Shown: positions 17,901 through 26,580, counted from the first letter of the stretch. The stretch is 64,000 nt of DNA from Nonomuraea maritima (GCF_900100395.1 NZ_FNFB01000007.1:186001-250000); one strand, 5' to 3'. Notes: generated by a model from the letters alone, not told the origin. Translations and numbers: made by a program.

Positions 17901-20900
17901 CCTACGACGCCTACGGGCGTGAGACGTCGGAGAGCGACGCGGGCGGCGGGTCGAACACGACCACCTACGTGCCGGCGTCGGGCGGGCAGGCGACGGAGGT
18001 CCGGTCGGCCAACCCGCTCGGGCACGCCGACGTGACGTACGTCGAGCCCGCGTGGGGTGAGCCGGTCGCGGAGGTGGACGAGAACGGCCGGCGTACGGAC
18101 CTGGAGCACGACGCGCTCGGCCGGCTGGTCAAGGTGTGGCAGCCCGACCGCGGCAGGTCGGCAGGCCAGTCGCCCAACACCGAGTACGCCTACCAGGTGC
18201 GCACCGACGCGCCGAACGTCGTCACCACGAAGACGCTCGCGGACGACGGGACGTACCTGGTCAGCCACGAGCTGTACGACGGGCTGCTGCGCGAGCGGCA
18301 GACGCAGGAGCCGGCGCCGGGCGGCGGCCGGGTGCTGACCGACGTCTTCCACAACTCGATCGGTGAGGTGGCCAGGTCGAACGAGGGCTACTACGCCACC
18401 GGTGACGCGGCGACGAGCCTGTTCGCCGTCTCCGACGACGACGTCGCCGGTCAGGTCGTGTCCTCCTATGACGGGACGGGGGAACTGGTCGCGCAGAGCT
18501 TCCGCGTCAAGGGCGTGGAGAAGTGGCGGACCTCGACGCGGCGGGCGGCCGACCGGGCGCACGTGACGCCGCCGCCGGGCGGCACCGCGAGCACCGTGCT
18601 GGCCGACGCCGAGGGCCGCGTCACCGAGTTGCGGCAGTACAAGGGCGCGACCCCGTCGGGGGCGTACGAGGCGACGAAGTACGCCTACGACCGGGCGGGG
18701 CGGCTCACGGCGGTGACCGACGCGATGGGCAACGTGTGGCGGCACCACTACGACCTGCGGGGTCGCGAGCACAGGACGGAGGACCCCGACAAGGGCGTGA
18801 CGACCCGGGTGTTCAACGACCTGGACGAGGAGGTGTCCACCACCGACGCGCGCGGCCGCACGCTCGTGCACTCCTACGACCTGCTCGGCCGTAGGACGGC
18901 CACGCGTGAGGGGTCGGCGTCCGGGACGCTGCTGGCCGAGTGGCGCTACGACGTGCTGGCCAAGGGGCATCTGGCCGAGTCGATCCGCTACGTCGACGGA
19001 CAGGCGTACGTGGCGCGGATCGAGGCCGTCGACCGGGAGTACCGGACGCTGCGGCAGAGCGTCACCGTGCCCGCGCGGGAGGGCAAGCTCGCCGGGACGT
19101 ACCTGTTCAACACCCGCTACACCGCCGACGACCAGGTGCGTTCCATCACGTTCCCGGCGGCGGGCGGCCTGCCGGAGGAGAGCGTGACGTACGGGTACGA
19201 CGCGATGGGGCAGCCGCGCGCGGTCGAGGGCCTGTCGACGTACGTGACCGACGCCCGGTACAGCAAGCTGGGCGAGACGCTGCAGTACGAGCTGAGCAGC
19301 GGGGCGCGCAAGGCGTGGCTGACGTTCACCCACGAGGAGGGCACCCGCAGGCTGGTGCGGTCGCAGCTCGACCGGGACACCGGCACGGTCTCCGACCTGG
19401 ACCTGCACTACTCCTACGACGCGATGGGCAACGTCACCAGGATCGCCGACCGGCCGGGCGGCAAGGCCGTGGACACGCAGTGCTTCACCTACGACCATCT
19501 GCGCCGGATGACCGCGGCGTGGACGGCGACCGACGACTGCGCGGCGGCCGCGCCGCGCTCGGACCTGATCGGCGGTGTGGCGCCGTACGCGACGAGCTAC
19601 GTCTACGACGCGGTCGGCAACCGGACGAAGGAGACGCAGCACGCGTTCGGCGGGCGGGCGCAGGGCGTGCGCTCGTACGCCTATCCGGCGGCGGGCGCGG
19701 CCCGGCCGCACGCGCTCACGGCGGTCACGGCCACCGGCACGGTGTCGGATCCGGCGTCGTCGTACGCCTACGACGCGGCGGGCAACATGACGACGCGCCG
19801 GGTCGGCGGCGCGGAGCAGCAGCTGACGTGGGACGCCGAGGGCAACCTGGAGTCGGTGACGGAGGCCGGGCGGACGACGTCGTTCGTGTACGACGCCGAC
19901 GGCGACCGGCTGATCCGCCGTACGCCGACGGACACCACGTTGTACGTGGACGACATGGAGTTGCGGCTCGACCATGCCCGTCAGGTGGTGGACGGCACCC
20001 GGTACTACACGGTGAACGGTGACGCGGTCGCGGTCAGGACGTCGGAGGGGAAGGTGTTCTTCTTCGCCGCCGACCATCACGGGACGGCGAACGCCGCCGT
20101 CGACGCGCAGACGGGCGCGGTGGCGCTGCGCCGGCAGACCCCGTTCGGCGCCGACCGGGGCGCCGAGCCGCCGTGGTGGCCGGGTGAGCGGGGGTTCGTC
20201 GGCGGGACGGTGGACGCGACGACGAAGCTCGTGCATCTGGGCGCCCGGGAGTACGACCCGTCCATCGGCCGGTTCCTGTCCGTGGACCCCGTCATCGACG
20301 ACCTCGACCCGCAGCAGCTGAACGCGTACGCGTACGCCAACAACAGTCCGGCGTCCATGACCGACCCCGACGGGCAGCTGTTCTGGTTCGCGGCGGCCAT
20401 CGTGGTGCGGGTCGCCCTCCAGGTGGCGGCGCGGCGGGCGGCGCTGGCGGCGGCGCGGCGGGCGGCGGCCGCGCTCGCGCGGCGCAAGGCGCTGGAGGCG
20501 GCCCGGCGCAAGGCGGCGGAGATCGCGCGGCGCAAGGCGCTGGAGGCGGCCAGGAAGCGGGCCGCCGAGCAGGCGAGGAAGCGGGCCGCGGCCGAGGCGC
20601 GCAAACGGGCCGCGGAGAAGGCGAAGAAGGCGGCGCAGGCGGCCGCGCGGCGCCGGGCCGCGGCGGCCAGGGCCAGAGCGGCGGCGGCGCGGGCGCGCGC
20701 GGCGGCGGCTCGGGCCAGGGCGGCGGCCAAGCGGGTGGCCGCCAGGCGGGAGAAGGTGGCGCGGGCCAGGCCGAATCACCGGCCGACCGCCCGGCGGGCG
20801 CAGCAGCGGGTCAGCCCGCCGAAGGCGCAGCGCAACCCGGCGAACGGCGGGCAGCGCAGGGGACTGTCGGACGCGCAGCGACGTTCGATCGACGAGCAGC

Positions 20901-21100
20901 TCGGCGTGCGCCGGTACGAGCCCGGCGAGCTGAGGTCCCACACGCGTCCCGCGCGCAGCGAGTCGGAGCTGATGCCGTGGCAGGGCACCGGGCACGGCCC
21001 GGCGTCGAAGCCGTACGCGTCGGACACTCCGCGCAGCAAGAAGCGAACCGTCATGTGGATCCTGTGGCAGATCCTGCGCCCCCGCAGCGGTCCGGACTGA
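14921..21100 (+). CDS. RHS/YD-repeat secreted protein with an Ala/Arg/Lys-rich C-terminal region
   Basis: A 2059-residue protein. A hydrophobic segment at about 32-53 (ALVVLLVVSLVYALPAQAAP) serves as signal or anchor. YD repeats such as YAYDAAGNMT and YGYDAMGQ occur between about residues 850 and 1700. The RHS hyperconserved core ends with REYDPSIGRFLSVDPV, NAYAYANNSPASM and TDPDGQ near residue 1817. In polymorphic toxins a variable toxin domain follows this core. Here it is followed by about 130 residues almost entirely of Ala, Arg and Lys (about 1822-1955), predicted helical, and a short unrecognised tail. No nuclease or other toxin motif was seen, and no immunity gene follows. The start is GTG 14921; ATG 14927 is an alternative. 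The RHS shell normally encloses its C-terminal cargo. Confidence 0.87.
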   Translation: MRMYASDEFSEHERSTFLIYEWSWRKLRWFVRGCAALVVLLVVSLVYALPAQAAPRERPEVQKEEPVAGAAVPVLPKGADAAAKGALKAAPAVSWPEPGTVELTPGGAARTSAGSLPVGIAAAAGAKAKGAPERVKVEVLDRARAPDVPGVALRLSRGQGATRGGPANVELDYSGFRHAFGGDYAARLRLVKLPECALGGGAAVTARDCPAPEPVPSENDVQAGRVSAEVEVAESGASLYALTAGAAGASGDYAATSLSPSATWSVGVQSGDFSWNQPMRVPPSIGGEEPVVSLAYSAQSVDGRTSSTNNQVSWAGEGFDLAPGGYVERRYKSCTADGRKTGDLCWDHENATLMLNGSAVELVKDAATKAWRPRRDDGTKVELLTGAVNGDNDGEYWRLTTTDGTQYHFGLNRLPGWASGRAETKSAWTVPVFGNEAGEPCHSATPANAWCQQAWRWNLDYVVDRHGNATTYWYATETNHYGRNDKPELGTPYVRGGHLSRVDYGYRSGELFTVAAAARVVFTVAERCVPGGAVTCEPGQLSKDTAGHWPDVPFDRNCGAGETCKDRLSPTFWSRKRLAKVTTQVRSGSAYRDVDSWTLTHTFPATGDGLSPALWLASVQHAGHVGATVTLPAVTFAGVQLQNRVDADEGRAPLYKWRVQSVYSEAGGELRVTYAPQECLPGSAPAADRNTKRCFPQRWAPQDEMEVVDWFHKYVVAQTVEIDRTARSPWVVTDYEYLDGGAWRYAEHILVKPKERTWSEWRGYARVRVREGDGRDAPRTLTEHRFYRGMHGDRLADGTRRTVRVTDSEGKARDDLEQFSGADLETIVHDGDGGPILSATVEEPWSRRTAEFTFEGVTKTAYVVQPEKMATRDLKEDGGWRRTAEERAYDEYGFVTQVSELGDVADTGDDTCTRYTYARDAAVWMLDFTSRVEKVGKPCSVTPQRPGDVLSDQRFHFDGRAFGQPPVRGDVTREESLASYDGSTARYVLDIARTYDAYGRETSESDAGGGSNTTTYVPASGGQATEVRSANPLGHADVTYVEPAWGEPVAEVDENGRRTDLEHDALGRLVKVWQPDRGRSAGQSPNTEYAYQVRTDAPNVVTTKTLADDGTYLVSHELYDGLLRERQTQEPAPGGGRVLTDVFHNSIGEVARSNEGYYATGDAATSLFAVSDDDVAGQVVSSYDGTGELVAQSFRVKGVEKWRTSTRRAADRAHVTPPPGGTASTVLADAEGRVTELRQYKGATPSGAYEATKYAYDRAGRLTAVTDAMGNVWRHHYDLRGREHRTEDPDKGVTTRVFNDLDEEVSTTDARGRTLVHSYDLLGRRTATREGSASGTLLAEWRYDVLAKGHLAESIRYVDGQAYVARIEAVDREYRTLRQSVTVPAREGKLAGTYLFNTRYTADDQVRSITFPAAGGLPEESVTYGYDAMGQPRAVEGLSTYVTDARYSKLGETLQYELSSGARKAWLTFTHEEGTRRLVRSQLDRDTGTVSDLDLHYSYDAMGNVTRIADRPGGKAVDTQCFTYDHLRRMTAAWTATDDCAAAAPRSDLIGGVAPYATSYVYDAVGNRTKETQHAFGGRAQGVRSYAYPAAGAARPHALTAVTATGTVSDPASSYAYDAAGNMTTRRVGGAEQQLTWDAEGNLESVTEAGRTTSFVYDADGDRLIRRTPTDTTLYVDDMELRLDHARQVVDGTRYYTVNGDAVAVRTSEGKVFFFAADHHGTANAAVDAQTGAVALRRQTPFGADRGAEPPWWPGERGFVGGTVDATTKLVHLGAREYDPSIGRFLSVDPVIDDLDPQQLNAYAYANNSPASMTDPDGQLFWFAAAIVVRVALQVAARRAALAAARRAAAALARRKALEAARRKAAEIARRKALEAARKRAAEQARKRAAAEARKRAAEKAKKAAQAAARRRAAAARARAAAARARAAAARARAAAKRVAARREKVARARPNHRPTARRAQQRVSPPKAQRNPANGGQRRGLSDAQRRSIDEQLGVRRYEPGELRSHTRPARSESELMPWQGTGHGPASKPYASDTPRSKKRTVMWILWQILRPRSGPD

Positions 21101-21118
21101 TCACGAGTTTCCACGAAC

Positions 21119-21152
21119 GGAGGGCCCCGGAACGCCTGTTCCGGGGCCCTCC
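21119..21152. terminator. Strong intrinsic terminator between convergent RHS and GDPD genes
   Basis: A perfect 15-bp stem (arms 21119-21133 and 21138-21152, GGAGGGCCCCGGAAC and its inverse) closes a GCCT loop. It sits between the RHS stop and the convergent phosphodiesterase stop, and so can serve both strands. Confidence 0.8.
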
Positions 21153-21224
21153 CGTCTCAGCGGCCCGGGACGAGCGCGGGTTTCCCTGCCAGGGACCCGG
21201 GCGCGTTCGGACCCGGCCCTTTCC

Positions 21225-22724
21225 CTAGCGGACGCGGACCAGCTCGAAGTAGTCGATGTTGAAGTTCTGGTAGGCGTCCGGGTCGGTGCGCAGGACGAAG
21301 GTGTGGGTGCCGCGGTCGAGGCGGCGGGCCGGTTCCAGCACCTGGGTGGCGAAGGCGTTGTGCGAGGTGGTGTTCGCGATGTCGGCCGGGGCTCCGGCGG
21401 CGCCGCCGTCCCATGCGAGGCTGACCCGGCCCGCCGGGTCGTAGGGGGTGGAGACCCGGGCGCGCACCTCGTAGGTGCCGGGCCGCTGGACGTCGACGGT
21501 GTACTTCACCCATTCGCCGGCCCGGATCCAGCACACCACGATCGCGCCCGCCTGGTCGCACAGGTCGACGCCTTCGTAGGGGCGGGCCACGGTGCCGCCC
21601 TTGTTGTCGTCCTCCAGGTCGTGGTAGCCGACGTCCTTGCCGTCGAGGGAGTAGTCCTCGGCCTGGACGCGTACGCTGCCGGCCGGCACGGTGTCGCGGT
21701 GGCCCTCGCGCCAGGCGTCCAACGCCGCGGGGTCGTCGGTCTGGATCATGGAGACGCCGTGCCTGGCGGCCAGCGTCGCCCAGCCGAGGGCGGGGTCGAT
21801 GAGGGAGCGCTCGTCGGTGTACCCGGCGGCGTACCCGTAGGTCATCGTGTTGGCCCACACCCGGCTGGTGCGCAGCGCCGTCTCGACCGCGGCGGGCTGG
21901 ATCTGCGGGTCGGTGAGCCGGTCGAAGTTGATCTCGTACGCGAGGGGCGGGTGCTGGGTGAAGGCGCCGACGGAGGCGGCGTTCGCGTCGTCGACCACGT
22001 GCGCGTAGAGGATGCCGGGGTCCTGGGCGAGGAACTGCTCGACCTCGGCGATCGGCGCGGAGCTCTTGAAGAGGGCGTGGTCGAGCATGCCGAGCCGGGT
22101 GAGCACGGCGTAGGCCTCGTCGCGGTACTGCCAGGCCTTGTCCAGGTTGACCAGCGCCCGGCCCTTGACGGCGACGAGTGCCTCCTCGAGCGTCGGCACG
22201 CGCAGGTCGGTCGTCCTGGCCTGGGCGCCGCCGAGGCCGATGCGGAGTTTGAGCGCCTTGATCTGGTCGAGGGTGAGGTCCGCGACCTTGCCCGTGCCGT
22301 CGGTGGTGCGGTCGACGGTGGTGTCGTGCATGAGGACGAGCTGCCCGTCCTTGGTGCGCTGGACGTCGATCTCGACGACGTCCGCGCCGAGGTTCACCGC
22401 GCCTTCGACGGCGGGCAGGGAGTTCTCCGCCGAGCCGCGCCAGTCGCCGCGATGGGAGACGATCAGCAGGCCGGCCTTGCGGTCGTGGCGGAGCAACTGC
22501 TCGCGGATCCGGTCGACCGGCCGGGCGGGGCCGTGGCCGGGGTGCTGTGGCGCCGTCATGGCGGCGGGGGAGAGCCCGGCCGCCGGGGACGCCACGGAGA
22601 ACGCCACCGGGGACACCACCGGGGACACCACCGGGGACACCACCGGGGACACCGCCGCGGACGCGGTCTGGGCGGGCAGGACGACGGCGGCGACCGCCAG
22701 TGCCGTCCACCACTTCGTGTGCAT
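21225..22724 (-). CDS. Secreted glycerophosphodiester phosphodiesterase with C-terminal CBM6-like domain
   Basis: A 499-residue exported enzyme. A signal peptide (MHTKWWTALAVAAVVLPAQTASA) is followed by four tandem VSPV units encoded by a 12-bp repeat. The GDPD barrel spans about residues 80-345. It shows the catalytic/metal motif HRGDWRG (His91), SAENSLPA, EIDVQRTKDG and LMHD, the signature of enzymes that hydrolyse glycerophosphodiesters to glycerol 3-phosphate plus an alcohol. Residues about 360-499 resemble a CBM6 carbohydrate-binding module (RVQAEDYS, GEWVKYTVDVQRPGTY, NFNIDYFELVRV). It may act on teichoic acid or phospholipid debris outside the cell. It is divergent from the SARP gene and convergent with the RHS gene. 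Confidence 0.92.
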   Translation of the reverse strand: MHTKWWTALAVAAVVLPAQTASAAVSPVVSPVVSPVVSPVAFSVASPAAGLSPAAMTAPQHPGHGPARPVDRIREQLLRHDRKAGLLIVSHRGDWRGSAENSLPAVEGAVNLGADVVEIDVQRTKDGQLVLMHDTTVDRTTDGTGKVADLTLDQIKALKLRIGLGGAQARTTDLRVPTLEEALVAVKGRALVNLDKAWQYRDEAYAVLTRLGMLDHALFKSSAPIAEVEQFLAQDPGILYAHVVDDANAASVGAFTQHPPLAYEINFDRLTDPQIQPAAVETALRTSRVWANTMTYGYAAGYTDERSLIDPALGWATLAARHGVSMIQTDDPAALDAWREGHRDTVPAGSVRVQAEDYSLDGKDVGYHDLEDDNKGGTVARPYEGVDLCDQAGAIVVCWIRAGEWVKYTVDVQRPGTYEVRARVSTPYDPAGRVSLAWDGGAAGAPADIANTTSHNAFATQVLEPARRLDRGTHTFVLRTDPDAYQNFNIDYFELVRVR

Positions 22725-23037
22725 GAGAGGACCACCTCGGGGGGATGCGATGAGGTTCGGCTGCGGGACGCCGGTGATCCTCGCACGGCGTGGGCGGACC
22801 GCCCGTTACGCGAAGGTGAAAGATCACCTAACTGTTCTGCCTGGGGAAACGGCGTGTGCGATGGGTGCTGTGCGGACTCGACCCGATAACGGGAGCTCTC
22901 CGACATAACCGGATCGTGTCCTTTATACTGCTTGACCTGTTGCACTGGTGCCTCGCGAGCGGAAGACGCATCCCGTCCGGCTTCGCGGACGGAGGCCCGC
23001 CCACCCTAAGAAACGAGCCGCGTTGTCTGATGCCCCC
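22725..23037. promoter_or_regulatory. Divergent spacer upstream of GDPD and SARP genes
   Basis: This 313-bp spacer between divergent genes must contain both promoters. For the rightward gene, TATACT at 22924-22929 is a good -10 hexamer; a weak CCGACA-like -35 lies at about 22899-22904 (19-bp spacing). The frame of the SARP gene stays open back to a GTG at 22948, but the encoded stretch is Arg/Lys-rich and unlike the family. No operator was recognised. Confidence 0.45.
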
Positions 23038-25893
23038 TTGAGTCACACCGGGTTGCGGTTCTGTCTACTGGGCCCTGTGCGCGCCTGGCGGGGGACGGCC
23101 GAGGTCGACGTCGGCTCGCCCCAGCAGCGGCTGGTCCTGGCCGTCCTGCTGCTGGCCAGGGGGCGGGCGGTGAGCCACGACCAGCTGCTCGACGCCGTCT
23201 GGGGCGAGGACCACCCGCGCACCGCCATCAGCATCCTGCGCACGTATGTCTCGCGCCTGCGGGCCGTGCTCGGCGGGGACGCGGTCGTGTCCGTCGGCAA
23301 CGGGTACGCGCTGGTCGCCGGCACCACCGACCTCGCCGACGTGGAGGAGCTGTCCCGGCAGGGCAGGTACGCCGAGGCCCTCGCGCTCTGGCAGGGCGAG
23401 CCCCTGGCCGGGCTCGCGGGCGACTACGCCGAGGTGCAGCGCACCCACCTGTCCGAGCGGCGGCTCACCCTGCTGGAGCGCCGGATCGGCGAGGACATCG
23501 AGATGGGACGGCACGCGGAGGTCGTGCCCGAGCTCACCGTGCTGTGCGCCGAGCACCCGACCAGGGAACAGCTCGCCGGCCTGCTCATGCTGGCCCTGTA
23601 CCGCTCCGGCAGGCGGGCGGAGGCGATCGGGGTGTTCACCGACACCCGCAAGCTGCTGGACGACGAGCTCGGCATCGACCCGTCGGTGGAGCTCGCCGAC
23701 CTCCACTACAAGATCCTCACCGGCGATCCCGGGCTGGAGGGCAGGCCGCCGGAGTACCCGGTCGCGCTCGCGCCCGGGACGCGGGTGCCGCGCCAGCTGC
23801 CCGCCGACGTCACCGACTTCACCGGCCGGGAGCCGGACGTCGAGCAGGTGGCGCAGGCGTTGCGCGATTGCTCCTCCTCCGCGCTGGCGATCGCGGCCGT
23901 GGCGGGAGCGGGCGGCATGGGCAAGACGGTCCTCGCCGTCCACGTGGCGCACCGGCTGGCCCCCTCCTACCCCGACGGGCAGCTGTTCGTCGACCTCCAG
24001 GGCATCGCCCAGCGGCCGGTCGACCCGGAGTCGGTGCTCGGGGCGTTCCTGCGCGCGCTCGGCGTCGACGCCGCGAGCATCCCCGACGGGCTGGAGGAGC
24101 GGTCCGCCCTGTACCGCTCGGTGCTCGCCGACCGGCGGGTGCTGGTGCTGCTCGACAACGCGGCGAGCGCCGTCCAGATCAGGCCACTGCTGCCGGGCGC
24201 CGCCGGTTGTGCGGTGCTGGTGACCAGCCGGGCGCGGCTGTCCGGGCTCTCCGGCGCGCGGCACCTCGACCTGCGCGCGATGCCGCCTGACGAGGCGCTG
24301 GCCATGCTGGTCACCATCGTGGGCAGGCCGCGGGTGGACGCCGAGCCGGGTGCCGCCCGCGACCTGCTGCGGGCCTGCGGGTACCTGCCGCTGGCGATCA
24401 GGATCGTGGCCTCGCGGCTCGCGGCCCGGCCGAGCTGGAGCCTGGCCAGGATGCGCGACCGGATGGCCGACGAACGCCGCCGGCTGGACGAGCTGAGCGT
24501 GGACGGCCTGGCCGTCGAGGCGACGTTCGCCCTCGGGTACGACCAGCTCGACCAGGCGCACGCGGCGGCGTTCCGTCTGCTGGCGGTGCCGAACATGCCC
24601 GACATGTCGGCCGGGGCCGCGGCGGCCTTGCTCGACCTGCCGGAGGCGGAGGCCGAGAACCTGTGCGAGGCCCTGGTGAATCTCCACATGATGGAGTCGC
24701 CCGCGCCCGGCCGCTACCGCCACCACAACCTGCTCAAGATCTTCGCCCGGTCCCGGCCGGAACGCGAGGAGATCCGCAGGGCCGCACTCGACCGGCTGCT
24801 CGGCTTCTACCTCGCCGGCATGACGAGGATCTTCCGCTTGGAGTACCCGGAGGACCCGCGGCTCGTCGAGATCCGGCCGAGCCACTCGGGCCCCTCGTTC
24901 ACCGGCCTCGACGCGGGCCTGGAATGGGGCGTGGCCGAGGAGCCGTACATGCTCTGCTGCATCCACCAGGTCGCCACGACCCCGGGCACCGCGCTGCACG
25001 ACGCGGTCGTGCTGATCGACCTCATGTCGGACGTCCTCGACTTCGAGTCGAACACCACCGCCTACGAGAAGGTGGCGCAACACCTCGTCGAGGCGGCGGT
25101 CGCCCGCGGCGACCTGGTCGCCGAGTCCTACGCCAGGCGCAAGCGCGCCGAGATCCTGTACGCCGGCAAGGCCGCCGAGGCGGCGGCCGAGGAGGCGAGG
25201 ACGGTGCGCGACCTCGACTCGCACGGCCAGGTGCTGGTGAACCAGGCGCACGCCGCCAACATCCTCGCCATGCTCGCCCACGACCGGCGCTCCTACGACG
25301 AGGCGGTCGCGACGTACGAGGAGGCGATCGGGATCTGGCGCACCCTCGGCAACCGCTCGTACGAGACCGTGGTGCTGGGCAACCTGGCGGTCGTGCTGAG
25401 CGAGGCGGGCAGGGGCGCGGAGGCGCTCGAGGCGGCGCGGGAGGCCGCCGCCCTCTCGCGTGAGCTGCGCGGGGGCGAGCCGAGCCCGCTCATCGTCTAC
25501 CAGCTGGGCGTGGCGCTGGCCGCGTCCGGCCGCCACGACGAGGCGCTGGCCCGCTTCAGGGCCTGCTGCGCGGAGTTCCGTCGGCTCAAGCAGCACACCT
25601 GGGTGGGCCTCACCCTGCGCCGGATGGCGCAGACGTACCTCAACGCGGGCCGCCCGGAGCGGGCCGTCGACCACGCGGAGGAGGCGCTGGCGATCCTGGC
25701 CGACACCGAGCCGGCGTGGATCCGCGGCAAGGTGCTCACCGTGCTGGGGCGGGCGTTCGGCGAGCTCGGCCGCAGCAGCAGAGCCCGCGCCTGCCTGACC
25801 GAGGCGCTCGCCATCCTGACGCGTCAGGACCTGCCCGACGCGGACGACGTCCGCGCCATGCTCGCCGCCGACCTGGCCGCCCACACCCACTGA
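23038..25893 (+). CDS. AfsR/SARP-type regulator with BTAD, NB-ARC and TPR domains
   Basis: A protein of about 951 residues. Residues 1-95 form an OmpR-like winged helix-turn-helix (LRFCLLGPVRAW, SPQQRLVLAVLLL). Residues 100-245 form the bacterial transcriptional activation domain (RQGRYAEALALWQGEPLAG, LDDELGIDPSVELADLH). An NB-ARC ATPase domain with P-loop GAGGMGKT lies near residue 292, and TPR repeats fill about 670-951. This is the AfsR layout, ATP-dependent activators that often switch on specialised-metabolite or developmental genes. TTG 23038 was chosen because the winged-helix domain begins directly after it; TTG 23023 and GTG 22948 are alternatives. No biosynthetic cluster is visible in the window, so targets may be elsewhere. 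Confidence 0.9.
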   Translation: MSHTGLRFCLLGPVRAWRGTAEVDVGSPQQRLVLAVLLLARGRAVSHDQLLDAVWGEDHPRTAISILRTYVSRLRAVLGGDAVVSVGNGYALVAGTTDLADVEELSRQGRYAEALALWQGEPLAGLAGDYAEVQRTHLSERRLTLLERRIGEDIEMGRHAEVVPELTVLCAEHPTREQLAGLLMLALYRSGRRAEAIGVFTDTRKLLDDELGIDPSVELADLHYKILTGDPGLEGRPPEYPVALAPGTRVPRQLPADVTDFTGREPDVEQVAQALRDCSSSALAIAAVAGAGGMGKTVLAVHVAHRLAPSYPDGQLFVDLQGIAQRPVDPESVLGAFLRALGVDAASIPDGLEERSALYRSVLADRRVLVLLDNAASAVQIRPLLPGAAGCAVLVTSRARLSGLSGARHLDLRAMPPDEALAMLVTIVGRPRVDAEPGAARDLLRACGYLPLAIRIVASRLAARPSWSLARMRDRMADERRRLDELSVDGLAVEATFALGYDQLDQAHAAAFRLLAVPNMPDMSAGAAAALLDLPEAEAENLCEALVNLHMMESPAPGRYRHHNLLKIFARSRPEREEIRRAALDRLLGFYLAGMTRIFRLEYPEDPRLVEIRPSHSGPSFTGLDAGLEWGVAEEPYMLCCIHQVATTPGTALHDAVVLIDLMSDVLDFESNTTAYEKVAQHLVEAAVARGDLVAESYARRKRAEILYAGKAAEAAAEEARTVRDLDSHGQVLVNQAHAANILAMLAHDRRSYDEAVATYEEAIGIWRTLGNRSYETVVLGNLAVVLSEAGRGAEALEAAREAAALSRELRGGEPSPLIVYQLGVALAASGRHDEALARFRACCAEFRRLKQHTWVGLTLRRMAQTYLNAGRPERAVDHAEEALAILADTEPAWIRGKVLTVLGRAFGELGRSSRARACLTEALAILTRQDLPDADDVRAMLAADLAAHTH

Positions 25894-25894
25894 C

Positions 25895-25934
25895 CCACCC
25901 CGTCCCTTCCACCCGAGCGGGTCAGGCGGGGTGG
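25895..25934. terminator. Nested hairpin between convergent SARP and tetR genes
   Basis: The outer arms CCACCCCG (25895-25902) and CGGGGTGG (25927-25934) enclose an inner ACCCG-AG-CGGGT hairpin (25911-25922). It covers both stop regions and is a plausible bidirectional terminator without a T-run. Confidence 0.4.
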
Positions 25935-26521
25935 AGGCCGTGGCAGATCGTGTCGAAGGCGAGGCGAGCCGACTCGGCGAGGTCGCGGCCGCTCTTCGCC
26001 CCGGGCCCGGTCCACCGCCGGCGCAGCTCCCGCTCGACGGCGCGGTGGATCCCGGCGACGGCCCCTGCCAGCAGGTCGGGGGCGGGGAAGGAGCCGTCCT
26101 TGCGCAGCTCGGCGGCCAGGGCCGCCTCGGTGTTCTCGGCGATCTCGCGGTCGCGGGCGCGCAGGGCGGCGCTCTGCTCGATGACCTGCCAGAAGCGCAC
26201 CATCTCGGACGGGGCGGGCGTCTGCGGAGAGCGCTGCTCGAGCTCGGCCAGGACGTGCTCGCGGACGGCCTCGACCGGGCAGCGGCCCGGCTCCCTGGTG
26301 CGGACGATCGCGGCGAGCTCGTCCTCGGCCTCGGCCTGGCGGTCGAAGAACAGGTCCTCCTTGGCCGGGAAGTAGTTGAAGACCGTCTGCCCTGAGACGC
26401 CCACGTGCCGGGCCACCTCGGCGACGCTCACCTGGTCGAAGCCGCGTTCCAGGAAGAGCGGGAGGGCGGCGTCCGCGATCGCCCGGCGGGTCTGCTGCTT
26501 CTTGGTCTCGCGAAGTCCCAT
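25922..26521 (-). CDS. TetR-family transcriptional repressor
   Basis: A 199-residue regulator. The N-terminal TetR helix-turn-helix lies at about residues 8-55 (TRRAIADAALPLFLERGF, VSVAEVARHVGVSGQTVFNYFPAKEDLF). The helical C-terminal part holds a ligand pocket of unknown specificity. ATG 26521 was chosen as the family-like start; the upstream in-frame ATG at 26578 falls inside the operator. It is divergent from the DHA2 exporter at 26722, with an AT-rich palindromic operator between, so it very probably represses that exporter and itself. Confidence 0.92.
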   Translation of the reverse strand: MGLRETKKQQTRRAIADAALPLFLERGFDQVSVAEVARHVGVSGQTVFNYFPAKEDLFFDRQAEAEDELAAIVRTREPGRCPVEAVREHVLAELEQRSPQTPAPSEMVRFWQVIEQSAALRARDREIAENTEAALAAELRKDGSFPAPDLLAGAVAGIHRAVERELRRRWTGPGAKSGRDLAESARLAFDTICHGLHPA

Positions 26522-26544
26522 GCCGGCAATGATAGAGCCACCAA

Positions 26545-26580
26545 AAATTTTGTGACGACTAAATTTTGTGTCACACAAAA
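26545..26580. promoter_or_regulatory. TetR operator region with perfect palindrome
   Basis: TTTTGTGTCACACAAAA at 26564-26580 is a perfect inverted repeat with 8-bp arms about a central C. AAATTTTGTG occurs twice in direct order, at 26545-26554 and 26561-26570. The site is strikingly AT-rich against the surrounding GC-rich DNA and lies 24-59 bp upstream of the tetR start. Confidence 0.7.

Noticed and set aside
14753..20995. Very long open frame on the minus strand opposite the RHS gene
   Set aside because: It is rich in Arg, Pro, His and Val without any domain, and lies exactly opposite the well-supported RHS frame. Long antisense frames are usual in DNA of this GC content.
22948..23037. N-terminal extension of the SARP regulator from GTG 22948
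   Set aside because: The added residues are Arg/Lys/Pro-rich and unlike the family; the winged-helix domain begins right after TTG 23038. It is kept only as an alternative start.
23038..25893. SARP gene as a sign of a biosynthetic gene cluster in the window
   Set aside because: The neighbours are an efflux pair, an SDR and an HD protein, with no polyketide, peptide or terpene synthase; a specialised-metabolite cluster is not supported here.
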